Assembly (NCBI GenBank): GCA_002887195.1
Contig: PJAB01001476.1
Span: 1-14,194, forward strand
Direction: 5' to 3'
DNA length: 14,194 nt
Source: Chrysochromulina parva
Taxonomy: Eukaryota > Haptophyta > Prymnesiales > Chrysochromulinaceae
The notes under the pieces are model-generated. The model saw only the letters and a list, made by a program, of their open reading frames with translations, was not told the DNA's origin and ran no database searches. The position numbers were made by a program, and so were the translations under genes. How positions within the stretch are numbered: the first letter of the stretch is position 1; each line of letters begins with the position of its first letter. Shown in pieces: positions 1 through 7,145 of this stretch.

Positions 1-86
1 AATTCCCAGATTCCTAATTCCAATCCCGGCCCCGAAAGGCCCCCAAGGCCAAGAGGTTTAGGATTCCGAGAGTCCGAAGGTTGAAA

Positions 87-1415
87 TTACATTTCCCCTA
101 CTGTAATGTCACACAACCGCCCCCTGCGCGCGCTGCGCTGCCGCATGGCGCTGCGCGGGCCCTTGGCCTTGCCTCGCTTGCGCAACTCGCCATTGGCTCC
201 AGCACCCTGGCTCAATCCAGTTACGGCTTCCCATCGCCCTTTGGTCATCAGCAGCGTGGTGATGATTGCGCGAGGGCTGCCATCGGAGCGCGCCGGTAAT
301 GTGCGCAGCCGCTCGATGACCGCTGTCGAGGCCGTCAGAGCGCGCGCGAAGGAGCTCGATCGCACGAGATCTGCCCATTCGGCGTCGGAGCAGAGCTCGC
401 GCAGCAGATCGAGCTTCGGGCACAAGATCTCAAGGTTACCGCCCAGGAGCGTCGGCTGACGCCGGGCGACGTCAGCTGCGTCAGCGTCCGCAGGCAACTG
501 GCGACAGAGTTCGTCGAAGCTCGCGCGCACGCTCTCCGGCTTGTAATGGAGGAGCCGGGGCGCACGGCGGAGCAGGCTACGGAGCCCGTCCGCATCGAGC
601 TGCAGCTCGTGCAAGCTCTCTTGCAGACGCTCGCACCGCGCGTGCATGGAACCCTCGTTGAGGTTTAGCAGCGATGGGGCGAGCAGCGCCACCTGCGTGG
701 CATCGAGGCCGGTCTCACGCTCGATGGTCGCGAGCTTCAAAGGCAGAGTCTCTTGTAGATGTGCGTGCCCCAGAAGCGACTGTGCGCCGGTCACGACGCT
801 AGCTGCCGCGTCGCCACGTGGGAAGACCTCCCGAATGTACGCAAGATGCTCACGCAACTGCTCCGTGGGCAGCTTCGCAATTCGCGGATGGGCACGCAGC
901 AGTCGCTTGACCGCCTTGGCCTTCAGTCCTACCGTGCGCAGGAGCTCCTCCGTCTCGGAGAGCGCTGCGGCCTCTTCCGCCTCGCGCCGTTGTTGCTGCT
1001 CCTTGAGTGATATGATGGTTGTTTCTGGGAATTCACCTCGCAGCTGTTTGATCCGAATCTCTGTACGGAGGTCTGGCGGCCCGAAAGGCCAGTCCACTGC
1101 CTCTCCGATGATCTCGTCGTCCTCATCCAATACGTCGTCCCCAGGATCCGCAGTACCAAGAAGAACGTCCTCGTCGCCGTACAGCCACCGATCATCTGGA
1201 ATGCCAGGTATGATTGATTCCTCCGCAGTGCCAAGTAGAATGTCCTCGTTGCCGTACAGCCACCGATCATCTGGAACGCCAAGTATGATGGATCCTTCGG
1301 AGACGACGCTGTTGTTTGATTGGCCGGCGCACATACGGGCAGTCATTCGAGCAGTCACAGATAACCATACAATTGCAGCACGGGCTGGTCCATGCGTCCC
1401 GCCTGTGACTCTCAT
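87..1415 (-). CDS. mTERF-like organelle nucleic-acid-binding protein
   Basis: This 442-residue protein probably belongs to the mTERF family, whose members bind organellar DNA or RNA and act in transcription or RNA processing in mitochondria or plastids. Residues about 155-365 carry several degenerate helical repeats of the mTERF type, with short motifs such as LLRAHPRIAKLP, LLAPSLLNL and LLRRAPRLLHYKP. In the family, each such motif ends a helix pair of the superhelix. The N-terminus (MRVTGGTHGPARAAIVWLSV) is basic and lacks acidic residues, which suits an organelle presequence, but I cannot tell which organelle. Residues 42-91 are two tandem 25-residue acidic repeats, followed by more acidic sequence. 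The C-terminal 40 residues are Arg/Lys-rich. The first in-frame ATG is at 1415 and an in-frame stop lies upstream at 1506-1508. The family is fairly clear; substrate and compartment are inference. Confidence 0.72.
   Translation of the reverse strand: MRVTGGTHGPARAAIVWLSVTARMTARMCAGQSNNSVVSEGSIILGVPDDRWLYGNEDILLGTAEESIIPGIPDDRWLYGDEDVLLGTADPGDDVLDEDDEIIGEAVDWPFGPPDLRTEIRIKQLRGEFPETTIISLKEQQQRREAEEAAALSETEELLRTVGLKAKAVKRLLRAHPRIAKLPTEQLREHLAYIREVFPRGDAAASVVTGAQSLLGHAHLQETLPLKLATIERETGLDATQVALLAPSLLNLNEGSMHARCERLQESLHELQLDADGLRSLLRRAPRLLHYKPESVRASFDELCRQLPADADAADVARRQPTLLGGNLEILCPKLDLLRELCSDAEWADLVRSSSFARALTASTAVIERLRTLPARSDGSPRAIITTLLMTKGRWEAVTGLSQGAGANGELRKRGKAKGPRSAMRQRSARRGRLCDITVGEM
1147..1296 (-). 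repeat. Two-copy 75-bp in-frame tandem duplication in the mTERF-like gene
   Basis: Two adjacent 75-bp units, about 1147-1221 and 1222-1296, differ at only a few positions. Each encodes 25 residues with the core PDDRWLYG flanked by acidic residues and a GTA ending. The repeat lies in the N-terminal region before the mTERF helices. The period is a multiple of three, so the frame is kept. The exact unit boundaries are arbitrary within a few bases. Confidence 0.85.
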
Positions 1416-1646
1416 CACGTCGTAACAAACGCCACGGTATGCACGGGGTTGTTGATGTCCAGTTGTCCACTCTCTGGAAGCTAGGGGACATGCAGCGCTG
1501 TGAACTCACTTGTGTGAACTCTTAGGAGGCACGCAGAAAGGCGAGTTATGCTGTGACACTGACTCTTGTGAACGTGGTACCTGGCAATATGATGCTGCGA
1601 GGAAAAAGTACCTTTACATCCTCTCTCTTGTTGTCTTGAAATGGAT
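1416..1646. other. Short spacer between the RRM gene stop and the mTERF start
   Basis: This 231-bp spacer must hold the 3' end of the RRM gene and the promoter and leader of the mTERF-like gene, both on the minus strand. An octamer-like phrase, tgtgaactc, occurs twice close together near 1499-1521. I see no convincing additional gene. Confidence 0.5.
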
Positions 1647-4076
1647 TCATTGGCCCATACGCGGGGGTGGCGGTGGCGGAGGTATCAGATGCGGATGTTG
1701 CTGAAACTGCTGCTGCTGCACTTGCATCTGCTGCATCTGCGGCTGCTGCATCTGCATCTGTTGCAGCATCTGCTGCGGCTGCGGCTGCTGCGCCTGCTCT
1801 TGCATGATCTGCTTCTGGAGCACCTGCGCGGGCGGCGAAAACTTGACTGAGAGCTGGAACGTGCCCATCTCCTTCCCATCGAGACTCTCCTGCGTTGTGA
1901 TGGAGTTCGCGACGTTCAGCATGGTCACGACAGCGTACCCGCGATCTGGGAAGAGGTAGACCGACTCGAGCTCTCCATAGGACTGCACGATCTCAGCCAC
2001 CTGCACCTGGGTCGTCTGGGGATTCGTCGGGCCGACCTTGAGGTGACGCGTGGCCCCCTTTTCGCGCACCTGCCGGTGCAGGTTGGCGTCGGCAGGGTAA
2101 AACTTCCCCCAGTTGCACATGAGCGGCCGGCCACGCAGGTACATGCCAGTGCCGGGCGCGCCGTTGCCCTGGCCAGCCTTCCAGAAGGCCTCCGAGTGAG
2201 CATCCTCGATGAAGTTGAGGAAGGCGTACGTCTGGAAGAATTTGACGGCTTCGAGGGGGCCGAAGGGCAGGGCGAGCTCCGCGACGGACGCGATGTCGAT
2301 GCCGTGCGGCAGGTTGCCCACATAGATGGAGCGGGACGGCCGGGACGGCAGTGGCCCGTTGGGGTGCGAGCCACCGACGACCCCACCACCGCCGACCCCA
2401 CCACCACCGAGCACGCCTCCGCCGCGACCAGCTATCATCGTTCCTGTGCCCACCGTCGAACCCGTACCCATGAGCGCGCCGGCGACGCCCAGGCCGACGG
2501 CCGCGCCGGCGCCGCGCCCGCCGGTGCTGACGCCACGCGCAGCACCCTTTCCGATGGCGGCGCGGGACGTTTGCTGCGCAGTGGTGAAGGTCACTGTGAG
2601 GTCCTTCTCGGGGTCCAAGTTCGGGTCGACGTCGGAGAAGACTCGGATACTCTTGAGCCCACGGAGCCCCTCGCGCGCCTTGACGGCCGCCTCGATGGAC
2701 GTGAAGTTGACGTACGCATTCGGCTGCACGCGCATGACCCGTACAGACTCGATCTCCCCGAAGGCACTGAACACCTCCGCGAGCCGCTCGTTGGTGAGTG
2801 TGCCGCTCTCGGGCAGGCCTGACACGTAGAGGTTTCGGGTCGCTCCGTTTGCAATCGCCATCGCGATCTCGGGTGGCATCGGCTTCTTCTTGCCCCATGT
2901 GAGCTCCGCGGGCGCCGACTGGCCCGCGAAGACGATCGTCGGCTTCTCGTCGAGGAGCGCGGCTGCGGACTGGCCATCGACGAAGTTGATGGACGCTTCG
3001 TGGCGCTCTGCGTCGATGCGGAAGGACTCGATGGGGCCATACTGTCCCACCTCGTTCATTAGATCCTCGGGTCGGCACGCGGGGCTCAGCTTACGCACGA
3101 AAACGGAGCGAGAGAGCGGCTCGACGCCGCCCACCAGGCCGACGCCGCCCATTTGAACGCCCATCTGAGCGCCGCCCATGCCGCCGCCCATGCCGCCGCC
3201 CATGGCAATGCCCATCCCTCCGCCCATCCCCATGCCCATGCCGCCGCCCATGCCGCCGCCCATGCCGCCGCCCATGCCGCCGCCCATGCCGCCGCCCATG
3301 CCGCCGCCCATGCCGCCGCCCATGCCCATAGGCCCGGCCATCGCACCTCCCATGCCGACCATCCCGCCGCCCATGGGACCGCCCATGCCACCTCCGCCCA
3401 TGCCACCTCCGCCCATGGTGCCGCCGCCCATGCCACCTCCGCCCATCGACCCGCAACCCATCCCCATCGCAGCGCCGCCCATCGCGCCGCCCATGCCGCC
3501 GCTCCCGTTGGCCATCATCTTCGACGCTGCGTGCAGTGCAGTCACGATGGCATTCGGGTCTCCACCCGCAGCCTGCACCTGCTGCAGCAGCGTCTGCAGC
3601 ATCGTCGGATTGCTCGTGAGAGCGGCCACCATCTGTGGATTGCTCTGCAGCTGCTCGACCACCGCAGCCACCGCACCGCCACTCGGGCCGCTGCCGCCGC
3701 TGCCGCCGCAGCCGCCGCTGCCGCCGCTGCCGCCGCTGCTGACGCTGCTGCTGCAAGCTCCAGCACTGCCGCTGCCCCTACTTCCCTCGTGTGTGCCACC
3801 GGAGGCCGACGCCGCTCCGAGCGAAGTTGGGGCAAGCGAGCTGATGCTGCCGCCGCTCGATGTGCTGAGACTGGATGCGGGCTCAGAGCGGGGCGCAGCA
3901 GTTGCCATCGCGGGCGCGCCCGTCTCTGAAGATACTGGAGCGACGGCTGGCGCCAATTGGCCAGCATTTGCGGCAAGCAGCAGCTGGTTGAGAGAAATGT
4001 CTTCGAAGGTGCGCAGCCGCTTGGAGAGCTGCTCGATGACGCCGAGGGCTGCCGCGGGAGGCTCCATGGACGACAT
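1647..4076 (-). CDS. Four-RRM RNA-binding protein, Nrd1/Mrn1-like, with Gly-Met and Gln-rich low-complexity regions
   Basis: This is a predicted RNA-binding protein of 809 residues. It has four RRM domains at about 323-394, 413-499, 582-656 and 676-746, with RNP2/RNP1-type strands such as NLYVSGLP/AYVNF and SIYVGNLP/YAFLNF. After RRM1 and RRM3 comes a WGK motif followed by a proline-containing linker and NGATRNLYV or KGATRHLKV. That architecture is known from the fungal Nrd1 (S. pombe) and Mrn1 (S. cerevisiae) four-RRM proteins, which bind mRNA and affect differentiation or stress. Residues 134-184 contain two NP-x-M helices resembling STI1-type repeats. Residues 194-312 are almost pure Gly and Met. 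The tail (751-809) is Gln/Met-rich and ends in a proline run. ATG at 4076 is chosen; 4067 is an equally good start. RNA binding is well supported, orthology is inferred. Confidence 0.8.
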   Translation of the reverse strand: MSSMEPPAAALGVIEQLSKRLRTFEDISLNQLLLAANAGQLAPAVAPVSSETGAPAMATAAPRSEPASSLSTSSGGSISSLAPTSLGAASASGGTHEGSRGSGSAGACSSSVSSGGSGGSGGCGGSGGSGPSGGAVAAVVEQLQSNPQMVAALTSNPTMLQTLLQQVQAAGGDPNAIVTALHAASKMMANGSGGMGGAMGGAAMGMGCGSMGGGGMGGGTMGGGGMGGGGMGGPMGGGMVGMGGAMAGPMGMGGGMGGGMGGGMGGGMGGGMGGGMGGGMGMGMGGGMGIAMGGGMGGGMGGAQMGVQMGGVGLVGGVEPLSRSVFVRKLSPACRPEDLMNEVGQYGPIESFRIDAERHEASINFVDGQSAAALLDEKPTIVFAGQSAPAELTWGKKKPMPPEIAMAIANGATRNLYVSGLPESGTLTNERLAEVFSAFGEIESVRVMRVQPNAYVNFTSIEAAVKAREGLRGLKSIRVFSDVDPNLDPEKDLTVTFTTAQQTSRAAIGKGAARGVSTGGRGAGAAVGLGVAGALMGTGSTVGTGTMIAGRGGGVLGGGGVGGGGVVGGSHPNGPLPSRPSRSIYVGNLPHGIDIASVAELALPFGPLEAVKFFQTYAFLNFIEDAHSEAFWKAGQGNGAPGTGMYLRGRPLMCNWGKFYPADANLHRQVREKGATRHLKVGPTNPQTTQVQVAEIVQSYGELESVYLFPDRGYAVVTMLNVANSITTQESLDGKEMGTFQLSVKFSPPAQVLQKQIMQEQAQQPQPQQMLQQMQMQQPQMQQMQVQQQQFQQHPHLIPPPPPPPRMGQ
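1683..1805 (-). repeat. CTG/CTGCAT-rich low-complexity DNA encoding the Gln/Met tail
   Basis: On the plus strand this stretch is dominated by ctg, catctg and ctgctg units. On the minus strand it reads as a Gln/Met-rich tail (QQMQMQQ-type runs) of the four-RRM protein. The interrupted CAG-type repeat may vary in length between strains. Confidence 0.7.
3241..3324 (-). repeat. 12-bp perfect tandem repeat, 7 copies (MGGG array)
   Basis: The plus-strand unit ccgccgcccatg occurs seven times in a row without a mismatch. Imperfect copies continue on both sides from about 3165 to 3500. On the minus strand it encodes Met-Gly-Gly-Gly repeats. The array is in frame within the four-RRM gene, upstream of its first RRM, and is a likely site of length variation or assembly collapse. 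Confidence 0.92.
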
Positions 4077-4462
4077 CGCACGCACCACACGCACGAGGAG
4101 CTAAACTTCGTAAACTAATTTCACAACGACGCCGAAGCTCAGTCGACGTACTGTCGACGTTACCAAGAGCGCAGAGAGCACGAAGTCTGAAGAACTGGCT
4201 GTTCGTGAGGAAAAATGGGTTCACACGAGTCAATTGTTATTCCCTGCTGGGCCGCTGCTCCACTCTTGTAATAGTGTCTATTTTTTGGCTGAATGCCCAG
4301 ACTAGCGTCTAGCCTACCAGCCTACGCTAGACACTATCCCACATTCTCATTCACACAGTTTCACAGACAGACGGGCACGCAAAGTACAGACGGGCTTGTA
4401 CTTGTACCTCTCCAGAATCGCCTCACCTTAGACCGCCTCACCGAGCTTTTCCTCGGCCACGT
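4077..4462. promoter_or_regulatory. Intergenic region upstream of the four-RRM gene, with interlocking inverted repeats
   Basis: This 386-bp gene-free stretch holds the presumed promoter of the minus-strand RRM gene and the 3' end of the small Tudor-like gene. It contains the inverted repeats described separately at 4272-4336. It also has a direct repeat of acagacgggc at 4367-4376 and 4386-4395, and a tract of six T at 4281-4286. I recognise no core promoter motif with confidence. Confidence 0.4.
4272..4336. repeat. Two overlapping inverted repeats sharing one right arm
   Basis: tagtgtct at 4272-4279 is the exact reverse complement of agacacta at 4329-4336. ctagcgt at 4302-4308 is the reverse complement of acgctag at 4324-4330. 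The two right arms overlap, so 4324-4336 can pair with a left arm split in two by about 24 bases. It could form a bulged hairpin or two alternative hairpins. Confidence 0.7.
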
Positions 4463-4900
4463 TTAAACCTGTTTTTGGCCCACAGGTTTGCCGATGGCGA
4501 TCGGCTGGCCGTAATCATTCACTGGCACCGCAACCGCCGTTGCCATGGGTTGCATCAGTGGCTGCGCCATCACGACGGGCTGCATCAACGGCTGCGCCAT
4601 TTGCGGATAAGGTCCAGCCTGTGTTAGAGAGCCCGCCGTAAAATGATTATGCGCGCCCGGATGGTTTGACGGAAGGAGCCATATGTACCTGGCCTCGCCT
4701 GTCCACGTGTCGCCATCGTCATATCTGATGCACGCTTGGCCCGAATCGTAAACCGCCTGAACCGTGCCACAGAACCATAGGTCGTTGCCTCCCTCTTGCC
4801 TCTCCCATTGGGTCTGGCAGCGCGTACCCTTCATCAAGGTGCCGTTGGCGCAGGTAATCTGGCCGACTTCAGCGCCTGGTGTTGAAGCCCCGCAGCCCAT
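4463..4900 (-). CDS. Small protein with an N-myristoylation signature and a Tudor-like domain
   Basis: I do not recognise this 145-residue gene by name. The N-terminus MGCGAS has Gly2 for N-myristoylation, Cys3 for palmitoylation and Ser6, a classic dual-acylation signature that predicts attachment to the cytoplasmic face of a membrane. Residues about 22-77 resemble a Tudor/agenet-type small barrel, with GTRCQTQWE, WFCGTVQAVY and IRYDDGD followed by IWLLP. Family members use such barrels to bind modified proteins or act as scaffolds. The tail has two 10-residue repeats (residues 101-120, core MAQPLMQP) and is rich in Pro, Gln and Val. An in-frame stop at 4946-4948 lies upstream, so ATG at 4900 is the only start in this frame. 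No enzyme motif is visible. The acylation call is stronger than the barrel call. Confidence 0.7.
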   Translation of the reverse strand: MGCGASTPGAEVGQITCANGTLMKGTRCQTQWERQEGGNDLWFCGTVQAVYDSGQACIRYDDGDTWTGEARYIWLLPSNHPGAHNHFTAGSLTQAGPYPQMAQPLMQPVVMAQPLMQPMATAVAVPVNDYGQPIAIGKPVGQKQV

Positions 4901-5703
4901 ATCGATACAGCCCCCTTCGATACAGCCCCCTTCGAGACTAGGAAGCTAGGAGACCTAGGAAGGAAGAACGAAGGAAAAGTTCCCCACAGGAGCCCGCAAC
5001 GGCGGCTTTTCTCGGCCACGAGCATGTGTGTGCTGCATCCTTAGTGAGTATCTCGACCGGTACCCCGTATATGTATTGTTCCACGGGTGTATCTGTGTCT
5101 CAATAACCCCCCTCACAATGACATTGATAATCAACCGTCAGAGTACGTCAGAGGTCAGGGTCAGAGGTCAGACTCACTCACACCACATGTATCCTTTTCA
5201 ACCGTTTTTCAATCGGCATGCGGCAAGCGGCTATGGATTCTGAAATTGACGCGCGAAACATCACTCAGGACCGGTCTCAGCTCATTGTCTCAGCTCCTTT
5301 CTAAAGAAACCAAACTTTCTAAGCTGACCTTCGGCTCCTCATCTCCTGAAGATCAACTGCTAACTCGCGTCGCGTCGCGAACTTCATCGCCATGTTCATC
5401 GCAAGCGTACCTAGCATCAAAGGTATACAAGGAAAGTCGCGCACATCCACGGAGGCGATTCAACATTATACATGAACGTTTTATAAGATTTACGAGAGAG
5501 TCCGAGAACACCAGTCACCACGCACTCCTCAGTCCTCTGACTCGTCGTCCTGTCTCCGTGACTCCATGATCAAATGATCATTCGAATAACGCCCGCAAGC
5601 GGCTCCTTTCTATACACGATCTTTATCATTCGAGTCGTCACCCCGCGTCCTCCGGGCCGCCGCGGTCGCCTCAGCTGAAAACACGAACTGATCTGATGGC
5701 TCG
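4901..5703. other. 803-bp gene-free region, low-GC middle part
   Basis: This holds the 5' side of the Tudor-like gene and the 3' side of the F-box gene. From about 5040 to 5640 the base composition is visibly less GC-rich than the flanking genes. A plus-strand frame of 160 codons (5087-5569) opens with GTG, shows no domain and is not annotated as a gene. A ggtcag unit recurs between about 5144 and 5171. No RNA gene is recognised. Confidence 0.5.
4903..4932. repeat. 15-bp tandem repeat, 2 copies, just upstream of the Tudor-like gene ATG
   Basis: The plus-strand unit cgatacagccccctt is present twice in a row (4903-4917 and 4918-4932), starting two bases from the ATG at 4900. It lies in the presumed 5' leader. 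It could be a recent slippage duplication or a regulatory leader element. Confidence 0.85.
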
Positions 5704-6654
5704 TCAGTGCGCACAGCTCGCATACCGGTGCAAGCCCAGTGCGGCCACTGCCGTGGCCGTCAGTGCGCACAGCTGGGTCATCGATAGCTTGCCGCCGCGA
5801 CACGCATCACCCATAGCCGCGCCCGCGGTGGCAGCCTCGAGGAAGGGATTCGAGAGCGCCCTCAGGCCCTCATACAAGGAAGGAGACAGGTGCGAGACGA
5901 CGTCGGCCGTGTCGCGCGAGAAAGACCAAACTTGTGGCGCGGCCTCGCGCGCAAAGTACGGCGCGCCTGCACGCCCGACGAAGGTCGTCGCGCAGAAGCG
6001 CAGCATGTGCCTCCGCATGAGGTCGTGCGCCCGTAGTGAATGAGCGAACGCATCGAAAACATAACTCGCATCCTTGCCGTGATGCGAACGCATGAGGTGC
6101 TCGCCGCCGGGATGATGGGTGACATAGTCACTTGTGTCATAGGCGCAGTCATCGATGCACACCAGGCAGAGCCCGGGCGCCTCGCGAGCCACGAGCGCGA
6201 CGGCCGCTTCAGGCACCTTCAGGATAGCAAGGAAGAAAGTGGCATGGGGCGAGGTCGCAGGCACTGCGCCACCCAGGCTGATGGCGCGCTGTGCGACCTC
6301 TAGGATCAAGCGGCGGTCAATGTGCAGCATCTCCTGCTTCAATGCCCTCGGGACGGTGATCGCGTGCACGGCGTGACGGGCAGCGCGGAAGAGAATGGCC
6401 TCCCAATCGATGGGCAGGCCAAGAAGCTCGGTGCACGTGCTGCGAAGGGAGATGATGTCGACCGGGCGTAACCAGTGTACGATCGTGATCCATACATCTA
6501 TGGGCAGCGAGAGCGACGAAGTGGCCGAGGTGCTCGACGAAGATGCATGGAGGGGGCCTTGCGACATTTGGCCGACCTGTGGCCGTGATCTTGTCACGGG
6601 GTTCAGCATGGGAGCGCTTGAGGTTCGCCTTACAAAGTAGGTCCCTTCGTGCAT
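5704..6654 (-). CDS. F-box protein fused to a cytochrome b5-like heme-binding domain
   Basis: This 316-residue protein has an unusual domain pair. Residues about 49-88 form an F-box (LPIDVWITIVHWL, then SLRSTCTEL), the module that docks on Skp1 in SCF ubiquitin ligases. Residues about 163-222 match the core of cytochrome b5: a YDTSDYV strand, HPGGEHL with His181, GKDAS, and AHS with His205. The two presumed axial histidines are 24 residues apart, as in authentic cytochrome b5. The first b5 helix and strand are not clearly present, so the domain is short. The N-terminal 45 residues are Ser/Arg-rich, and residues 291-310 are weakly hydrophobic and could be a C-terminal membrane anchor. ATG at 6654 is the first in-frame ATG. 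A heme- or redox-sensing substrate receptor is an inference; a partial b5 fold without heme is the main alternative. Confidence 0.75.
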   Translation of the reverse strand: MHEGTYFVRRTSSAPMLNPVTRSRPQVGQMSQGPLHASSSSTSATSSLSLPIDVWITIVHWLRPVDIISLRSTCTELLGLPIDWEAILFRAARHAVHAITVPRALKQEMLHIDRRLILEVAQRAISLGGAVPATSPHATFFLAILKVPEAAVALVAREAPGLCLVCIDDCAYDTSDYVTHHPGGEHLMRSHHGKDASYVFDAFAHSLRAHDLMRRHMLRFCATTFVGRAGAPYFAREAAPQVWSFSRDTADVVSHLSPSLYEGLRALSNPFLEAATAGAAMGDACRGGKLSMTQLCALTATAVAALGLHRYASCAH

Positions 6655-7145
6655 CCTGCTTCGCGGCGGCTCGGCACGACGCGGCGATCGTGAACGTGAA
6701 CGGTCCGCTGTATTATATTCTATCGGCCAATAATACGAACCGTATTAATACATAATATTCAGATCTTTTCCGTGTATTGTGACACCCTGGCCGTGAACGA
6801 AATCGTTGGCGCGAGATGTGGCGTCGATGTGTCAATGGTTTTAGCGTTTTACGTTCGTCACCGTAGCAAGCAAGCATGCAAGCAAGAAGGCAAATTAGTA
6901 CGCAAGCAAAGACGCAAGCAGTTTGGACTGCCATGGCAACTGCGCTCGCGCCCCTCGTGGCGCCGACCGTCGAAGCGACGCACCCATCGCGCGCGGCGCG
7001 ACCTGGCATCGCGCGCCGCCGCCCTCGTCGCCTCACAGCGGAGCCACAGTGCCGCACACGGATCACTCATCACAGTCGGCGCACGCTGCACGGTACACCT
7101 ATGCACGGTACCTTATACTGTGCTCGGCTGCCAGCGGCTCGCACG
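6655..7145. promoter_or_regulatory. Intergenic region upstream of the F-box/b5 gene
   Basis: This 491-bp region lies between two minus-strand genes. Close to the F-box gene is an AT-rich patch (about 6711-6770) with a CCAAT pentamer at 6727-6731 and a perfect inverted repeat at 6731-6747. Further right are short agca/gcaa repeats (about 6864-6920). A plus-strand open frame crossing this area has low-complexity Arg-rich content and runs antisense into the Nudix gene, so it is not called. The promoter role is inferred from position. Confidence 0.45.
6731..6747. repeat. Perfect inverted repeat taatacg-aac-cgtatta
   Basis: Two 7-base arms (6731-6737 and 6741-6747) are exact reverse complements around a 3-base spacer. 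The element lies about 77 bp upstream of the F-box gene ATG in the only strongly AT-rich patch nearby. Its size suits binding of a dimeric transcription factor; no factor can be named. Confidence 0.75.

Noticed and set aside
646..1425. Plus-strand 259-codon Ser-rich frame over the mTERF-like gene.
   Set aside because: It is low-complexity antisense reading caused by high GC content; the minus strand shows mTERF repeats.
2043..2822. Plus-strand 259-codon frame within the four-RRM gene.
   Set aside because: It is antisense to RRM2 to RRM4 and has no recognisable domain.
3178..4104. Plus-strand 308-codon frame rich in Met and Pro.
   Set aside because: It is the antisense reading of the Gly-Met repeat in the four-RRM gene. 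It has no domain, and the minus strand carries clear RRM motifs.
5087..5569. Plus-strand 160-codon frame in the low-GC spacer.
   Set aside because: It opens with GTG, has no recognised domain and Ser/Thr/Arg-rich random-like content; kept only as part of a composition finding.
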